DNA of 64,000 bases from Eutreptiella sp. 'Long Island Sound 2002'. Lineage: Eukaryota > Euglenozoa > Euglenophyceae > Eutreptiales > Eutreptiaceae. The translations under genes were made by a program, and so were the position numbers. Below are positions 32,661 through 44,176 of the stretch, piece after piece (within the stretch, counting starts at the first letter, position 1; every line of letters starts with the position of its first letter). The stretch is taken from positions 177,342,341 to 177,406,340 of the forward strand of contig OZ038378.1 in assembly GCA_964036045.1 (NCBI GenBank), read 5' to 3'. The notes below the pieces were generated by a model. It did not search any database. It was not told the DNA's origin and was given only the letters and a program-made list of their open reading frames with translations.

Positions 32661-33760
32661 TCACGGTGAGATCCTGGCACCAGGGGGGCTGGCTGTGGTG
32701 CGGGGAAGGAAGGATACTTGTCCTTGTAAAATTTTCCCAATGGTTTCCTCCGCGTTGCCCACATGTTGATGGTGGTTGAGGACGGTGGTGTCGCCAACTT
32801 GGCTGATCTTTGTCTGGACAAGGGGCTGGTGGAGGGTGCTGGCGATCGTCGCCTTAGGGCAGTTGTGGGCCCACTGACCAGGTTGTCCACATCTGTAACA
32901 ATGGGCATGTGGGTGCTGTCGGTTTGCGATGGGCAGGCCTAGTAGTGGTTGCCAGGCTAGTCTTGCCACCGGGTGACCGAAATCTGTCATTGGGGGTTGC
33001 CTCCGAATCCAGGTAGGCATGGGGAGTGCCGATGTCCGGCCTTGTCTCTTGTTTTGGAGCTCCTCATGAACGACTCGCCATATTGCCTTTGCTAGGGTGT
33101 GGTTGCACCACCCCCTATATGTGACGGAGAACTCGCGCAAGGACACGATGAGGGACTACTGCCATGCATACGGGGGTTGTTCAACCAGCAAACTTCATCA
33201 TCCTCGGCCTCCGTCATGTCAAAGCTGGGCTGTGCGGAGCCTTTCGTTTCCAGTTTCGTTGCCGCAAGCATGTGTACCAACTTTGCCACTTAAGCGCTGC
33301 CGATGTTTCCCGCAGGACCACCGCTTGAATGGCCGCCTGCTAGTTGCATAGCTCCTACTGCAGCTCTACCCGATTCCACCTTTTCGAAGGCCTTGTCCTA
33401 GAAACGAGGTGCCATGCCAAGTCGTTCACGTATGCTCTGTTTGCCACCAGGGGCTCCTCCGTCTGTAGGTCCAGCCAAGCTGCCCTTGCGAAGTCCTTAA
33501 CCTTGAGGTCTCACACGTTCGCCTCTACGAGGTCTTCCTGTTGTTGGGTCAGCCACTCCGCCGCCCGGTCCAAATCTGGAACTTGGTCTCCAGTTCAGGA
33601 ACTGGGGACCTGCACTGCAATTCAGGTCCCCAATTCCTGAATTGCAACATCGATAGACCAGGATCTACCACCGCTGTTGCCGCCCCAACACCATTGCTAT
33701 TGTCAACTTCCATGATTTTGTTGGATCACAATGTGTTCCTAGGGCGGGCTGAGTAGTTTC
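32661..33760 (-). pseudogene. Gag-like relic with CCHC zinc knuckle
   Basis: The minus-strand frame 33146-32661 contains CYRCGQPGQWAHNCPKA, a textbook CCHC zinc knuckle (C-x2-C-x4-H-x4-C), preceded by a helical segment (SLREFSVTYRGW). Further upstream in other frames come capsid-like helical pieces: at about 33510-33370, EVKDFARAAWLDLQ and ANRAYVNDLAWHL, and at ~33290, an acidic helix. Gag binds RNA and assembles the particle in LTR and DIRS retrotransposons. Frames change several times, so the gene is dead. No RT of this element is visible in the window. Confidence 0.5.
33594..33641. repeat. Long hairpin: 19-bp arms, 10-nt loop
   Basis: TTCAGGAACTGGGGACCTG and CAGGTCCCCAATTCCTGAA are reverse complements apart from one position, separated by CACTGCAATT. 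It lies within the degraded Gag region. Confidence 0.8.
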
Positions 33761-34317
33761 TCGTGCTAGTCGGAGGAGCACGGGCCTCAATTGGTCAGGT
33801 GTGGACCCGCCACTTAGCTCCAGCTGCGCCTGCCTCACGACCTTCATCGCCATCTCAGTTCCATGATTGTCCGTGTCACGCATACAGTGCTTTGCAGTTT
33901 GTCCCGTCCCTTGTCCCTGGATGGGGTAAGAGTCGGGCTGCTTCTACAGGGTTCAGGGCATTGTCGCCTTCGGACTGAGTTTGGGGCGTAGCGTTTGTGG
34001 TGTCCCACTTTGGCTCTCACCGTCGCACTGGCATGCTCGCTTGCGCTGGCCCCTCTCGGCCACACACCTGTGTTTCCGGGTCACCTGGTCGTGGGGGGTG
34101 GGGCGGTCAGAGGTCACCCTTGTGGGCCACTGCCACCGGCCCTGGGCTATTTAGGTCCTTAGGGTTTAAAAACCCCAGTGGGTACTGGCTTTTCGGAGGT
34201 CAACATACAGCCATACAGAGGGTGGGAAGGCTGGGCGGCGCCGAGGCGCCTGCATGTGTGGTGAGTGTGTTTGCGTGTGTGGTTGTTCCCTGTGCCAAGT
34301 TCCAGTACTTCTCAGAA

Positions 34318-34403
34318 GGCGGCCGCTCAAGTGGCAGCGCACCCGGCGTTTGCCGTGAGGGAGGTGGTTCGAGTCCCGGGATCGGTGGTCTCCCACCGAT
34401 CCC
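34318..34403 (+). ncRNA. tRNA-like (SINE-like) segment plus hairpin
   Basis: A-box-like GGCCGCTCAAGTGG and B-box GGTTCGAGTCC (34366-34376) are about 40 nt apart, the spacing of an internal Pol III promoter. The anticodon arm does not fold as in a true tRNA. Immediately after the B box comes a perfect 11-bp hairpin, GGGATCGGTGG-TCTC-CCACCGATCCC (34378-34403). I interpret it as a tRNA-derived SINE fragment or decayed tRNA gene. Confidence 0.4.
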
Positions 34404-34631
34404 TTCGAATACCGGACGGGACCTCCCATCGACCTGTTCGAGTACAGGTGGCGGCGCGCACTGCTGCAGGTGTGTGTGGTTCCTGCGTGTCACTTTTTGG
34501 GGGTTGGGGCAAAACGGACGAGACCTCCACCCGATCCACCGGTACCGGTGGTGGCGCGGGTTGCTGTAGGGGGGTTGGTTCCCACGACGCCGACTAGAGA
34601 GCTCTACGTGCAGGGAACCCAAGAGCACCAG

Positions 34632-34700
34632 CTCCCGGGATCGAACCCCCGCACTGGGCGACCGAAGACTACCGCTCTCACTACTGGGCCGTGCCGGTCT
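34632..34700 (-). ncRNA. tRNA-like (SINE-like) segment
   Basis: On the minus strand an A-box-like GGCCCAGTAGTGAGAGC is followed ~35 nt later by B-box GGTTCGATCCC. ACCGGC at the 5' side can pair with GCTGGT after the T-arm to form a six-pair acceptor-like stem, and three of four D-stem pairs form. Anticodon and T stems are poor, so it is not a functional tRNA. It lies ~300 bp beyond the LINE ORF2 stop, on the same strand. Confidence 0.4.
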
Positions 34701-35001
34701 CTTGCCCTGTTTGGGGTTTGTGACGCTCTTGGAGTCTGAACCTATGGGGGTGTGGACTCGCGTGCATTATGGCGTGCCAAACAAAGGGCGGCTGGGGTCC
34801 GGTGTTCCACACCGTGAGCCCTCCGTGCTGCACGTGATCGTGGAGGCCGTTGCTGGTGATCTGGGTGCCAGCCAGGCCTCATCACAGCTGCCTGGGGGGG
34901 ATGGGGGGGCTGACGAGGGGAAGAGTTCCTGCCTGACGTCACGCATTGGTGTTTGCCGTGGTGAGCGGGAGACCGCCCGCGACCTCCATCCAGAGGCCGG
35001 G

Positions 35002-38000
35002 TCAGTACAGCCTGGTGCGTGGCGTGGTCTCTTGGAGGCTGGGGTGCAGTCCTCGACTTCCAGCAGTGGAGTAACTCCCTGTCTGCGGGGGGTTGGGGGG
35101 GGGGGGGGGTGTGCCACGAGGAGGCGGGCTGGCCGCCCGCTCCTCCGGAGAAAACATGGGTTGCTCATCCAGGTCGGACTCGTCGTCCTGATCCTGTGCC
35201 TGCCCTTCCTGCTGTGGGCGCCGGGCCGAGGTGACATACCCTTGGAGGAGGGGGGATTTGCGGCGGCCCATGTCAGCCAGTGTGTCCGCGTGTGTGTTCC
35301 CTACAATGCCAACGTGTGAGGGGACATGCAGCAAGCGTACCGCTGCCCCTGCCTGCTCAATTTCCCCAAGGAGTTGCTCCCACAGGTCCACGTGGCCCAC
35401 CGGCCCCCGCGAACCTTGCCAGTCATGGCGCCGCCATTTGCTGGCTTTGCCTGTGGCCCCCATGACCACAAGTTTTGAATCAGAGCAGATCAGTGTGCGC
35501 TTGTGCTGTGTCCTATGGCGAATGGCATGTATGGCCGCGAGGAGCTCTCCCCTGTTATTTGTTTGTTTCTGAGTGATGGGGATGCACTGTGCCGTGTCCC
35601 GGTGATCCCCGAAATATACCCCAAACCCTCCCACCATTCCCGCCTCCGGATGGACCTCCGACGAGCCGTCGGGGTAGATGGCTTCCCATCCCTCCGCTAC
35701 ATACTCATCAATGACTTTCTGATGCGCCTCCGCCATCGCTGGACCATACATGTCTTTTTTGCGTTTCCTGGGCCGCGGGTTGCGGAGCCTGGGGGGGGAT
35801 GGGTGGGGTTGGCTGAGCCTGGGGTGCTGCAAGTTTCCTGTTTCCTTGAGGGATGCGATTGCTCGGTGCATGTCCCGCACTTCGGGCATGGGGAGGGTTG
35901 GAGCTGGGTGCTCGTACCATCGCGCAAGAATGCACAGCCACTGTGTGAGGAATATGTCCCATGTTGGGGGGGTGTCTCGGAATTGGACCGCATTGCGCAG
36001 GTTCGAGGATGCCATAACCGCGGTCCACATGATCAGCCCTAGCGGGCTCTGGAGGGATAGAACTGGCATGTCCCACAGGAGGACCTCTGGGTCTGTTTCC
36101 GTGGTATCCCTGAATATCGCTAGCCCCATGCATTGTTCCGCAATGTGATACGCGGGGGGGAGGAATCGGCACTCCAGAAGCGCATGTCGCATGTCTTCTG
36201 GTTTGCCATCCACCAGGCAGTGTGTGTGCTGAGGGAGCCAGTTGGCGAGTCTGGTCCCCACTGGGAGTTTTTTCCACAGTGCGGTCTGTATGAAAGAGTG
36301 GTGTTTGGGCGGTATCGATAGCTTGGTCCAGGCCTGCCAGGTTTCCGGTGTTTGACGGGGGTCCGGGGGTTCCTGACGCATCAGGTACCTGAGCATGGCC
36401 TTTGTATTCCAACCCCCCCAGAAAATGGCCGATGTTTCGTGTGGTGGTGTCATCTGTGGTCGGGGCCAGGCCTGTCCCAGCTGGGCCTTGTACCTCGGGG
36501 CCCATGTGGGCGGCAGTCTGTCCTGCAGGTCCGGTGTGCACTGTCCGATGCATGTGATCCCTGCCCTGATGAGTTTTGGTGAAAAAAATGTGTTGTTATT
36601 TGTGTCCCTAAAAAGTACCGAGTGCCAGCAGCTCAGCCGTGGTGCCTGGTCTGTGTTGGGGGGGAGGATGGGGGCCAGTTTCCTTAACAGGGAGAAGGCT
36701 TTTGCTGAGGTGCCCAAAAAGGGGTAGGTGTTCCAGGGGATGGGACCCAGCTGTAGCCATGGGAGGTCACCCAGCTCCGCCTGTACCCCGAAGCGTTTGG
36801 CCCAACCATTGAAATGCTGTGCAGAAATGGGGGAGAGCTTACTAGTGTCGTGCCGGGACATCACGAAGTGTGTGGCGTGTTGCCACAGCAAGAAGAGGCT
36901 GGGTTTCGGGAGGAGTGCTCCCCCTAGCTTCGGGGGAAGCTGCAGTATGGGTAGGGTGAGGCCCCAGCTGCTGAGCCTTAGGGCCACCCGGTACACATTC
37001 GCCAGCTTGGTGCATACATCCTCCGTGGGGAAGTAGGCCCTCGCCGGGTAGATCATCAATGGGAGTATCCACTCCTGGAGCAGGTGTACTCGTTCTGGCA
37101 TCGTCAGGGGTAGGGTCGCTGCGAACTGCGCACGCGCCAATGCAGGGGATAAATGTGGCGCAAACGCTTCATCAGGGGTGACGTCCCCAAAAGGATTCCC
37201 CAGGTACTTCACCTTGCTTTGCACCGGAATGCCTGTGTTTTCGAGTTTGGTTTTCAGCCTGTCCGTCCAAAAGCCACGCAACAAGAAGGCCGATTTATCC
37301 AAGTTGATCCGCAATCCTACAAACTTAGCGTACCGCCGTAGCGTGTACATGATGTCTGGTATGAGGGGGCAGATCAGAGCAGGGGAGACGGGGATGTACA
37401 GCAGGAGATCATCAGCGTAGAACAGGACTCTTATGCTAGGGGACACTGCCTGGAGCATGGGGACCAGCACCGAGCAGACCATGGCGAACAATGCTGGGGA
37501 GAGTGGGTCTCCCTGTCGGACCCCTGATTCTGGTGTGACTTGCACTTCGCGCACTACGCCTTTGCCCACTCCAAAGACAAAGGGGGAAGTCAGCATGTTC
37601 ATGATGAGCGCGATCATCTGTGGGGGGAGGCCCAGGTGGGTGAAGAAGGCAATAAAATAATTGTGATGGACAGAGTCAAACCCTTTGGAGAAATCGATGG
37701 AGAGAAAAAGACCATAATCCATTGCGGTCCATGCCGCCCGCGCCTCCCAGATGTGCTCAAAAATGAATCGCCCTTTCATGAAGCCTTTTTGCCCAAGGGG
37801 GGTGGCATACAAAGGCAGGTCCTGCAGCATGAGGTATAGGGTCATCGATACCCACTTAAACAGCACACTATGCAAGCACAATGGGCGGAGTTGTGTGACC
37901 GAAATGGAGCCCTTTTGCTTAGGGATTGGGTTCAGGATAGCGAGTGCCCACTCCTCTGTGATTTTCCCTGTGGTAAGGAAAAGTGCAATTTGTTCCGTCA

Positions 38001-39654
38001 TTTTGGGCACCAGTGCTCCGGGGAGGGCCATCAGGATTTCTGCCGTGACTCCGTCCAGGCCAGGGGCCGACCCTGGTTTCATTTTTTCCAGTGCTGTGAG
38101 CACCAGTTCCTGTGTGAGTGGCTTAAGGAGCAGAGTTGCCGCCCCTTTTAGCTGTGGGTGAAGGGGTAGCGAGCGCAAAAACTGGGCGCACTCCTCGACG
38201 GTGTGTTCCCCTTTGGCCATTACCCCAGACCAGAACTGTTTCAATTCCTCCGCAATCTGTGTGGGTTCAGTGAACGTGCGCCCTGCCTTGTTGCGGAGTG
38301 CGGTTAGCTTCCGCTTGCTTTGCAGTTCCCTGGTGAGCCGTGCAATTTCCATCCGCCGTTGCTGTTTGCTCTGTGGTTCCTCCGGCTGTGTGTTGAGCGC
38401 TAACCGTAGTTTGGAGAGCACAATCCCTTCCGTCTTGTGCTGGGTGGCCTGTTCTGCCTGTGCTGCTAGCATCGCATATGCCTGCCGTGGCGTGGCTGGC
38501 GTCAGTCCTTGGTGCTGCAAAAAGTGTGCCGCCTCGGGGGGGGTGTAATCGACAGTGCTTGCCTGCAGCATTGCAATGACCTCACTCAATCCCTTGGGGT
38601 TCACCTGTTTTTCGAAAGTATACGCTGTGGTTCTGATAGTGCGGAGTGCCTGTGCCCACCACTCATCCCCTTGAGCCGTGAGACCCCTGAGCCGCTGGGC
38701 GAGGCCCGCTGTGGTATCCTCGCACTGTAGGAAGGACGTGGGGATTCTTTGCCTGGGCTGGACCGTTGTGGGGGTGGGGGGGGCCAGGGTCGAAACCACC
38801 GCTCGGTGATCTCCACTGCCAATTTTTCTCCCGTAGCACCGTACGATCGAGGCTGACATGTGCCTTGACACATGGATTTTGTCAATCCTTCTGCGATGGG
38901 GGGTGTCGTCCTGCTCAGTGTGGAATCCCCACGTCCACCCTTTAGGTCTTCGCGGGTCGTTGTGGTCCATAGCCGGGCCATATACTTCCTGCCACGTGTC
39001 ACACAGACTCAGTGCTGAGATGGTGCTGAGTTCCTCTGCTCATGCTCTGGCTGCGGGGGGGAGGTTGTCGTGCCCAGAAATATATTCAGAGTCATCACCC
39101 GGGGTGATGACCGAGTTGTGGTCTGCGAGGAGGAGTATGTGTTGTGAGAAGGGGAAGACTGTCATTGCTTCTTTCAACCGTAACCATTGTGATTTTCTTT
39201 TGTCTGGCTTATCACTGAAATGGGCCGAGACCACCGTATACACGAGGCCTTCTGGGCTCAGCAAGTTAGTTAGGAGCAGGCGTGGGGAGATGGAGGCCGA
39301 TGCGACCTCCGTCCAATCTTTTTGCCAAAGGAGTGCCACCCCCCCCCTGGTGTGGGGGGGGGATAGCTGGGCCCTACAGCCATAGCCATGCTATCTAGCA
39401 AGGTCTGTGAGGCTGGTGGAGCGGGCCTCCAATTGCGCTGATCCCATTTGTAGGTGCGGTTCTTGCATCGCAAAGACCTGCACCTGCAAATCCTTCATGT
39501 GGCGCAGCACCACTTTAACCCTGGGTACGATGCGTGAGCCGTCCTGCTGATCGGCATGCGCTCCGTTGACGTTGATGGTGGCAACTGTGAGGTCGCTGCC
39601 CAACGGGAACGTCTGTGGTTGTGTTGTGACATTAGAAGTTGTCATCGTAACCAT
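35002..39654 (-). pseudogene. LINE ORF2: endonuclease-RT-RNase H, two in-frame stops
   Basis: One continuous frame runs from an ATG at 39654 to the stop at 35002, interrupted only by TAG at 39391-39393 and TGA at 39040-39042. Both lie inside the endonuclease part, recognisable from LTVATINVNGA, FAMQEPH, GVALLW and SGDHRAVV. The reverse transcriptase shows APGLDGVTAEI, DFSKGFDSVHH, GVRQGDPLSPALF and the catalytic YADD (37408-37419). RNase H follows with YPDGSS (Asp codon 35668-35670), NNRGELLAA, CSDSKLVV and SHVGIVGNTHAD, i.e. the full D-E-D-H/D set. The protein would nick DNA, copy its RNA and degrade it. With only two nonsense codons and no frameshift in ~1,550 codons, it is a recently inactivated copy. 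Confidence 0.85.
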
Positions 39655-41491
39655 TGCGTGGCCGTTTACCTCTGACACTGTCAATGTCCAAAGCCATCAT
39701 GCGTGATCCTGAGGACTGGGAGGGGGGGGTCTGCGACACCAGGGCCTGTAGGTAGCTGAGGTTCTGTTGTGTGAGCGGAACCTGTCCTTGGTAGAGGGGG
39801 TGGGGGGGTTGTACCTGTGGGGGGAGGATATTCGGCAGCACCTGTACTGCCTGCATGGGGTTCGGTGGTACTTGCACTTGAGGGGAGGGGAGGAGGGAGT
39901 TTGGATTCCGACGGAGAATCTGTGCCGGAGTCATTGGCCCTGCCTGCTGGGCCTGCTGTGGTTTGTTCTTATCCCTTTCACGCCATGACTGCCAGCTGGT
40001 TTCCCAGTCAGAATAAGAACGGATCGTGGCCACACGTTGGGAACCCTCGTGGTCGGTCAGGGTCAGCACTGCCCCCGCCAACCCTTTGACTCCCGGTGCC
40101 CGCACACTCCAATTCGGCTGCCGGATGTTGCCCATCGACCACCTCAATCTTTCAATGGACACCTGGGTGTCTTCAACTGGGATGGAGCGGCTGGCCAGCG
40201 CGTGTTTTACTACCGCCAGAATTTCGTTGGGGGCCAGATACTCTGGTATATCCACTAGAACCACGTGATCTTCTTTCTCCGTGGGTGCTTTGGAGCCTTT
40301 GGTGGACCAGGATGTAGACGTGCGGATGCTGGCAGCCGACGATGACGATCCTCTCTGGTCCCAATACCCGTCTTTGGTTCCTTCGGTTTTGAACGCGTAT
40401 CCGAGCTCCTTGAGCTGCGGTAGGCTCTTTTCCACAAATACCTGCGCATCCGCCTTGGTCTTGAACCCGAGGCGTATTTTGTTGGTGTTTGTGTACTGTG
40501 CCTGCGGCCTGTGCTGAAGCTGGTCCGTGATCTTGCACAAATGGAAATTGAGCACTGCCCAAAATTTTGTGAGGGCTTCGTGTGTCTGTGCCTTCTTGAC
40601 AATCCAGACTTCCGCAATACATTCGCAATCATTCAGGTCACCAGAGTATGTCTTGAAGGGGACGCGGGCGTAGTTTTCCTTGCTGTAGTACTTTGATTCT
40701 GTTTGGTCGATTTTGTCCTGTGGCACCAGGGCTTGTTGGAAGATGACCCAGCTGGTCTGGGTTGGATGTGGTCCCGGTGAGATTGCGGTCAGGCCTGTGT
40801 CCAGACCCAATTCAGACACCATCTCATTCAGGAATTTGTTGTTGATACAGTTAGCCAATTTATCCACCTGCTTCGCAATGGGGGCAAACAGTTTCAGTGG
40901 GTCTTGACCCGGAGGGAGAAGCTGGACGATGTGTCGTGCGGGGGCGGTGGCGAAGGGGTTGTTACGTACTCCCTGCGGTGCTTCCACTATCCATGTGTGG
41001 AGATGTGAGCCACCTTTTTCACTGATTGGTCTGTTTAGCAACGAGATTGATTCCGGGTTGAACGGGAGCTTTTCCCGAAGCAGATCCGTACCTTCAGCCA
41101 GGCGTAACTCCATGCCTGTGAAGACTATCATCTTGAGAGAGACATCCGTGTATTGAGCCACCACTTGTTTGAACAGAGCAATGCCCTCTAACAGGGCTGA
41201 GCTGCGCACTGCAATCACCAGGTTGAAGGTGGCGTCTTTGCACCATATGATTTTGGGGAGGATGGGATCTTTGAGATTGAGGACCGTGTCGAGCTTGTAT
41301 TGGGCTGCTGAGACGTCCTTGTTTTCGAAATATTTGTGGTCTGAGAAAATTGCTGTCGTGTGTTCCGACGCTACAAGACTGGCGATGGCCACTTGCGTGG
41401 ACTCGTATGCCATCAGGGCTCCCTCTTCCGCCCATTCGTGGGCTTTTTTGAACTCTGCAATGAGATCCGCGGCACTTGCTGCCTCTGGCAT
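39632..41491 (-). CDS. LINE ORF1 protein (619 aa)
   Basis: This intact ATG-started frame lies directly upstream of ORF2 and overlaps it. It begins with a helical Ala/Glu-rich region and continues with alpha/beta sequence. A segment at ~residues 300-350 (KTYSGDLNDCECIAEVWIVK, then later RLGFKTKADAQVFVEKSLPQ) resembles RNA-recognition-type folds. A Ser/Thr-rich linker and a second possible RRM-like unit (VVLVDIPEYLAPNEILAVVK) follow, then a Gln/Pro-rich tail. LINE ORF1 proteins bind the element's RNA. I see no CCHC knuckle. Assignment rests mainly on position; the RRM suggestion is weak. Confidence 0.7.
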   Translation of the reverse strand: MPEAASAADLIAEFKKAHEWAEEGALMAYESTQVAIASLVASEHTTAIFSDHKYFENKDVSAAQYKLDTVLNLKDPILPKIIWCKDATFNLVIAVRSSALLEGIALFKQVVAQYTDVSLKMIVFTGMELRLAEGTDLLREKLPFNPESISLLNRPISEKGGSHLHTWIVEAPQGVRNNPFATAPARHIVQLLPPGQDPLKLFAPIAKQVDKLANCINNKFLNEMVSELGLDTGLTAISPGPHPTQTSWVIFQQALVPQDKIDQTESKYYSKENYARVPFKTYSGDLNDCECIAEVWIVKKAQTHEALTKFWAVLNFHLCKITDQLQHRPQAQYTNTNKIRLGFKTKADAQVFVEKSLPQLKELGYAFKTEGTKDGYWDQRGSSSSAASIRTSTSWSTKGSKAPTEKEDHVVLVDIPEYLAPNEILAVVKHALASRSIPVEDTQVSIERLRWSMGNIRQPNWSVRAPGVKGLAGAVLTLTDHEGSQRVATIRSYSDWETSWQSWRERDKNKPQQAQQAGPMTPAQILRRNPNSLLPSPQVQVPPNPMQAVQVLPNILPPQVQPPHPLYQGQVPLTQQNLSYLQALVSQTPPSQSSGSRMMALDIDSVRGKRPRNGYDDNF

Positions 41492-41607
41492 CTCAGCTGT
41501 TCACCTATGGCTATCAGCAATGCAAGCAATCTGGAGTGGGGAGGACCCGTGAAACCCCGGTGGTGTGGCCCAAGACCGGGTTTTAGTGCACCAACGCGGG
41601 TTGTGAC

Positions 41608-41835
41608 TCAGTCGAAGTCGACGCCGATGTGCAGGTACTCTACACTCTCGGTGAAGATGTCCTGAAGCAAAGCGAAGAGGAGGTCCTGCTGCTCTGCAGG
41701 ACCCACAAACTCGTATATCAGGGTCGGGACCCTTAGGCGATACCAGACGAGGGGAAGTGGCACCCGGCGCACTCTCAGTCCCTGTCGGCAGGTCGAGGCT
41801 TCAATTTGCAAGGGGCAGGTCCCCGAGGCGTCCAT
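41608..41835 (-). CDS. Small ORF upstream of LINE ORF1
   Basis: This 75-codon frame from an ATG at 41835 reads protein-like (VRRVPLPLVWYRLRVPTLIY, then EQQDLLFALLQDIF) and ends ~115 nt upstream of the ORF1 start, on the same strand. It may be a remnant of a longer 5' ORF or an upstream ORF of the LINE. No family recognised. Confidence 0.35.
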   Translation of the reverse strand: MDASGTCPLQIEASTCRQGLRVRRVPLPLVWYRLRVPTLIYEFVGPAEQQDLLFALLQDIFTESVEYLHIGVDFD

Positions 41836-41879
41836 GCGTGAAGAGCATCGAAAAAAAATAGACACTCAGAAACGGGGGG

Positions 41880-44160
41880 GGGGGTGCACGTCCCAAAGAA
41901 TCAAATGAAAAGTGATTCTAAGTGACAGGATTCCAAAACTTGTGTGCATGCACAACATAACAAAGGTGTTCCTGCCCACCTGCGCAAGCACGCTGAAAAG
42001 CAAGAACACAATGGTCAGGCATGGTCCCCGTGCTTAGCCATAATCCGACGATGGCCGTCACCCCCGGTACCCCACCGGCAGGAAATCACTGTTCCCGTGT
42101 CCAGCACACGCGGCGGAACAATGGCCACAAATCATCCATAAGCGGCGAAGCCGCGCTCATGGGTCCACTAAGGCGGCGAAGCCGCCCTCTCGTGTGCGCG
42201 CACATCCCGTGCTTAGACAAGGCCGTGCTTGCACACAACGTGGTACCAAAAGAATGTATGCAACAAAAACCTGCCCATACCTCACTACCTCACCCTAACC
42301 ACACAAGCCAGCGATAGCAACATCAGCCATGGCCGAGAATCACATCAAAACAAACAGCATTGGGTTGCGGTTGCAAGCAATATAGGTATGAGTAGGAGGA
42401 ACTACCACAAGCATATCCAGCCACCTTTTCCCTCTACAATCTGAATGCAACCACGCCACATCACATTTCTGACCACAAAAACCATGGTCAGAAAAACCAG
42501 GAAAACGACGGTCACACGGGGTCGCTGTACTTGCACAGGGGGTTGAAGGCTTTTAATGTCCTGGCCGCTCTTGCGACAGGAGGGTTGGGGGTTAGCGTAC
42601 TTGTGTACTTGCACAGGGGGGGGGGGGGTTACTTTGAAGACCCCAAAGCCCAATGCAACGCTATGCCATCACATACAATCCCACAAACTGCCAGGCTGCA
42701 TTCCGTGGGCGACGCCCACAGACACTTCTGAAATCTGCATGTGCTGGCAACGGAGGGGGGCTCCACAGTGCATGCACACCATGAGCGCTAAACAAAGGCA
42801 TGCAGCCAACAAACACTTGCTGCTCAACAGCCACTCAAAAAGCCTGCAGTGTGGCAGCAAAACATCTTGCCGCCAAGTGGCAGCACAATAGGCCTGATGT
42901 GTGTGGCCTGGGTGTGCCCCAGTCGCACCCCTACTCCATAGAGGGCATACTAGTTGCACCCCGACTTCGGTAACTTGTCTCCCCATTGGATCCATGACAT
43001 ACTTACCTCATGCCAAAGTCCCCCCATGACCCATTTCCTGCTGCTCGTCGTGCGTCCCTCTTATTAGAATATGGACGTCGAAGCTGACGTAAGTGAGACT
43101 GTTCAGGGTGCTTGTAACAAAGCAGCCACAGAAGCACAATTAAGTGCCTTATGTGCCATCTTTTTGTGGATTAGATCGAGTGTGTCCTCATGGTGCACGA
43201 ACTAAAAAGGGTATGCTTAGCATTTTTCGACAGGACGTGTTTACAGCGATTGGGCTGCCAATGCCAAGACCACTGTCCATACATACATTCGACAAAATGG
43301 ATGTTCACCGCCTAAGATCTGCAGCAACATGTAGCGGGCAGCCGGGTACGCATGCATTTGGAGGAGGGAATGGGCAGGCACACACTTGCTGTAGATCAGG
43401 GAAACCAGTGCAAAGCCCCCCGAGGCCAGCAGCAGAACCACAAGCGGCGCGACGTATTGTGTGAATCGCAGGCATTTCATTCATGAAGCTTCTGCATGCA
43501 CTGCCAGTGTCAGTGCTGCATCACTATGCACAAGAAAAGCGGTGTAGGGCGGCATGACTGGGAGGCTGAGAGACGAACAGGCAGCTCTGAAGAGACTTTC
43601 TCTACATGCACATCTGTGCTATGTGGGTGTCCACTTTGGTATGAGGCATAGGTGGTTTCATGCTGAGCATTTGGGACGTTTGGTTCACAATTTGCAGCCC
43701 CTCCCGCCACCTATTGCCCCGACATATGCCCCCCCCCCCCTTCCCGGGGAAAAATGTGCACTTGCTGCTGTTCACGGCGATATAGTCAGCTGCACCCACC
43801 GTATGACAATATTACCCCTCCCCTCCATGTTAATGGCCCGGCCCATGAGTGTCTATTCCAGCTAGAAGAATCATTTTTTTGGGAAATGAAGCTCCGGATA
43901 CTTCGCTTCATTCCCCCCAAAATGACCCTTTTTGGGGGGGGCAGCGGGCGGGCCATGAGGCAACGGATACTGGGCTCGCATACGCCCCCGTGTCACAGGC
44001 GCATGGTCATCACCACACAGTTCAGCGTTTTGCCTTGCTGCACTGTAGCGCAGACCAGTTCTGTACCACTCCAGGTGGCTGCTGATTGTGGTTTGGCCTT
44101 GGCCATCTATACATTTGGGTCAGCTCGAACCCACCACCCTCCCACAGTGCCGGTTAGTCT
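41880..44160. other. No recognisable gene
   Basis: Short ORFs only. Contains the dispersed repeat shared with 27.0 kb (about 41893-41970), a GGCGAAGCCGC duplication near 42145-42190, and G/C homopolymer runs at 42608, 43728 and 43936. Confidence 0.4.
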
Positions 44161-44176
44161 CTAACCCTTGCTCTGC

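Larger units (their letters stand above)
34785..41865 (-). mobile_element. Nearly complete LINE with EN, RT and RNase H
   Basis: ORF1 (41491-39632) and ORF2 (39654-35002) overlap by ~23 nt, a compact bicistronic layout. ORF2 carries endonuclease, reverse transcriptase and RNase H in order; the RNase H domain places it near the R1/I/Tad-type LINE groups rather than vertebrate L1. A small upstream ORF (41608-41835) may be part of the 5' region. The 3' end is not certain and no obvious microsatellite tail or target-site duplication was found. The near-intact state implies a fairly recent insertion. Confidence 0.75.
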
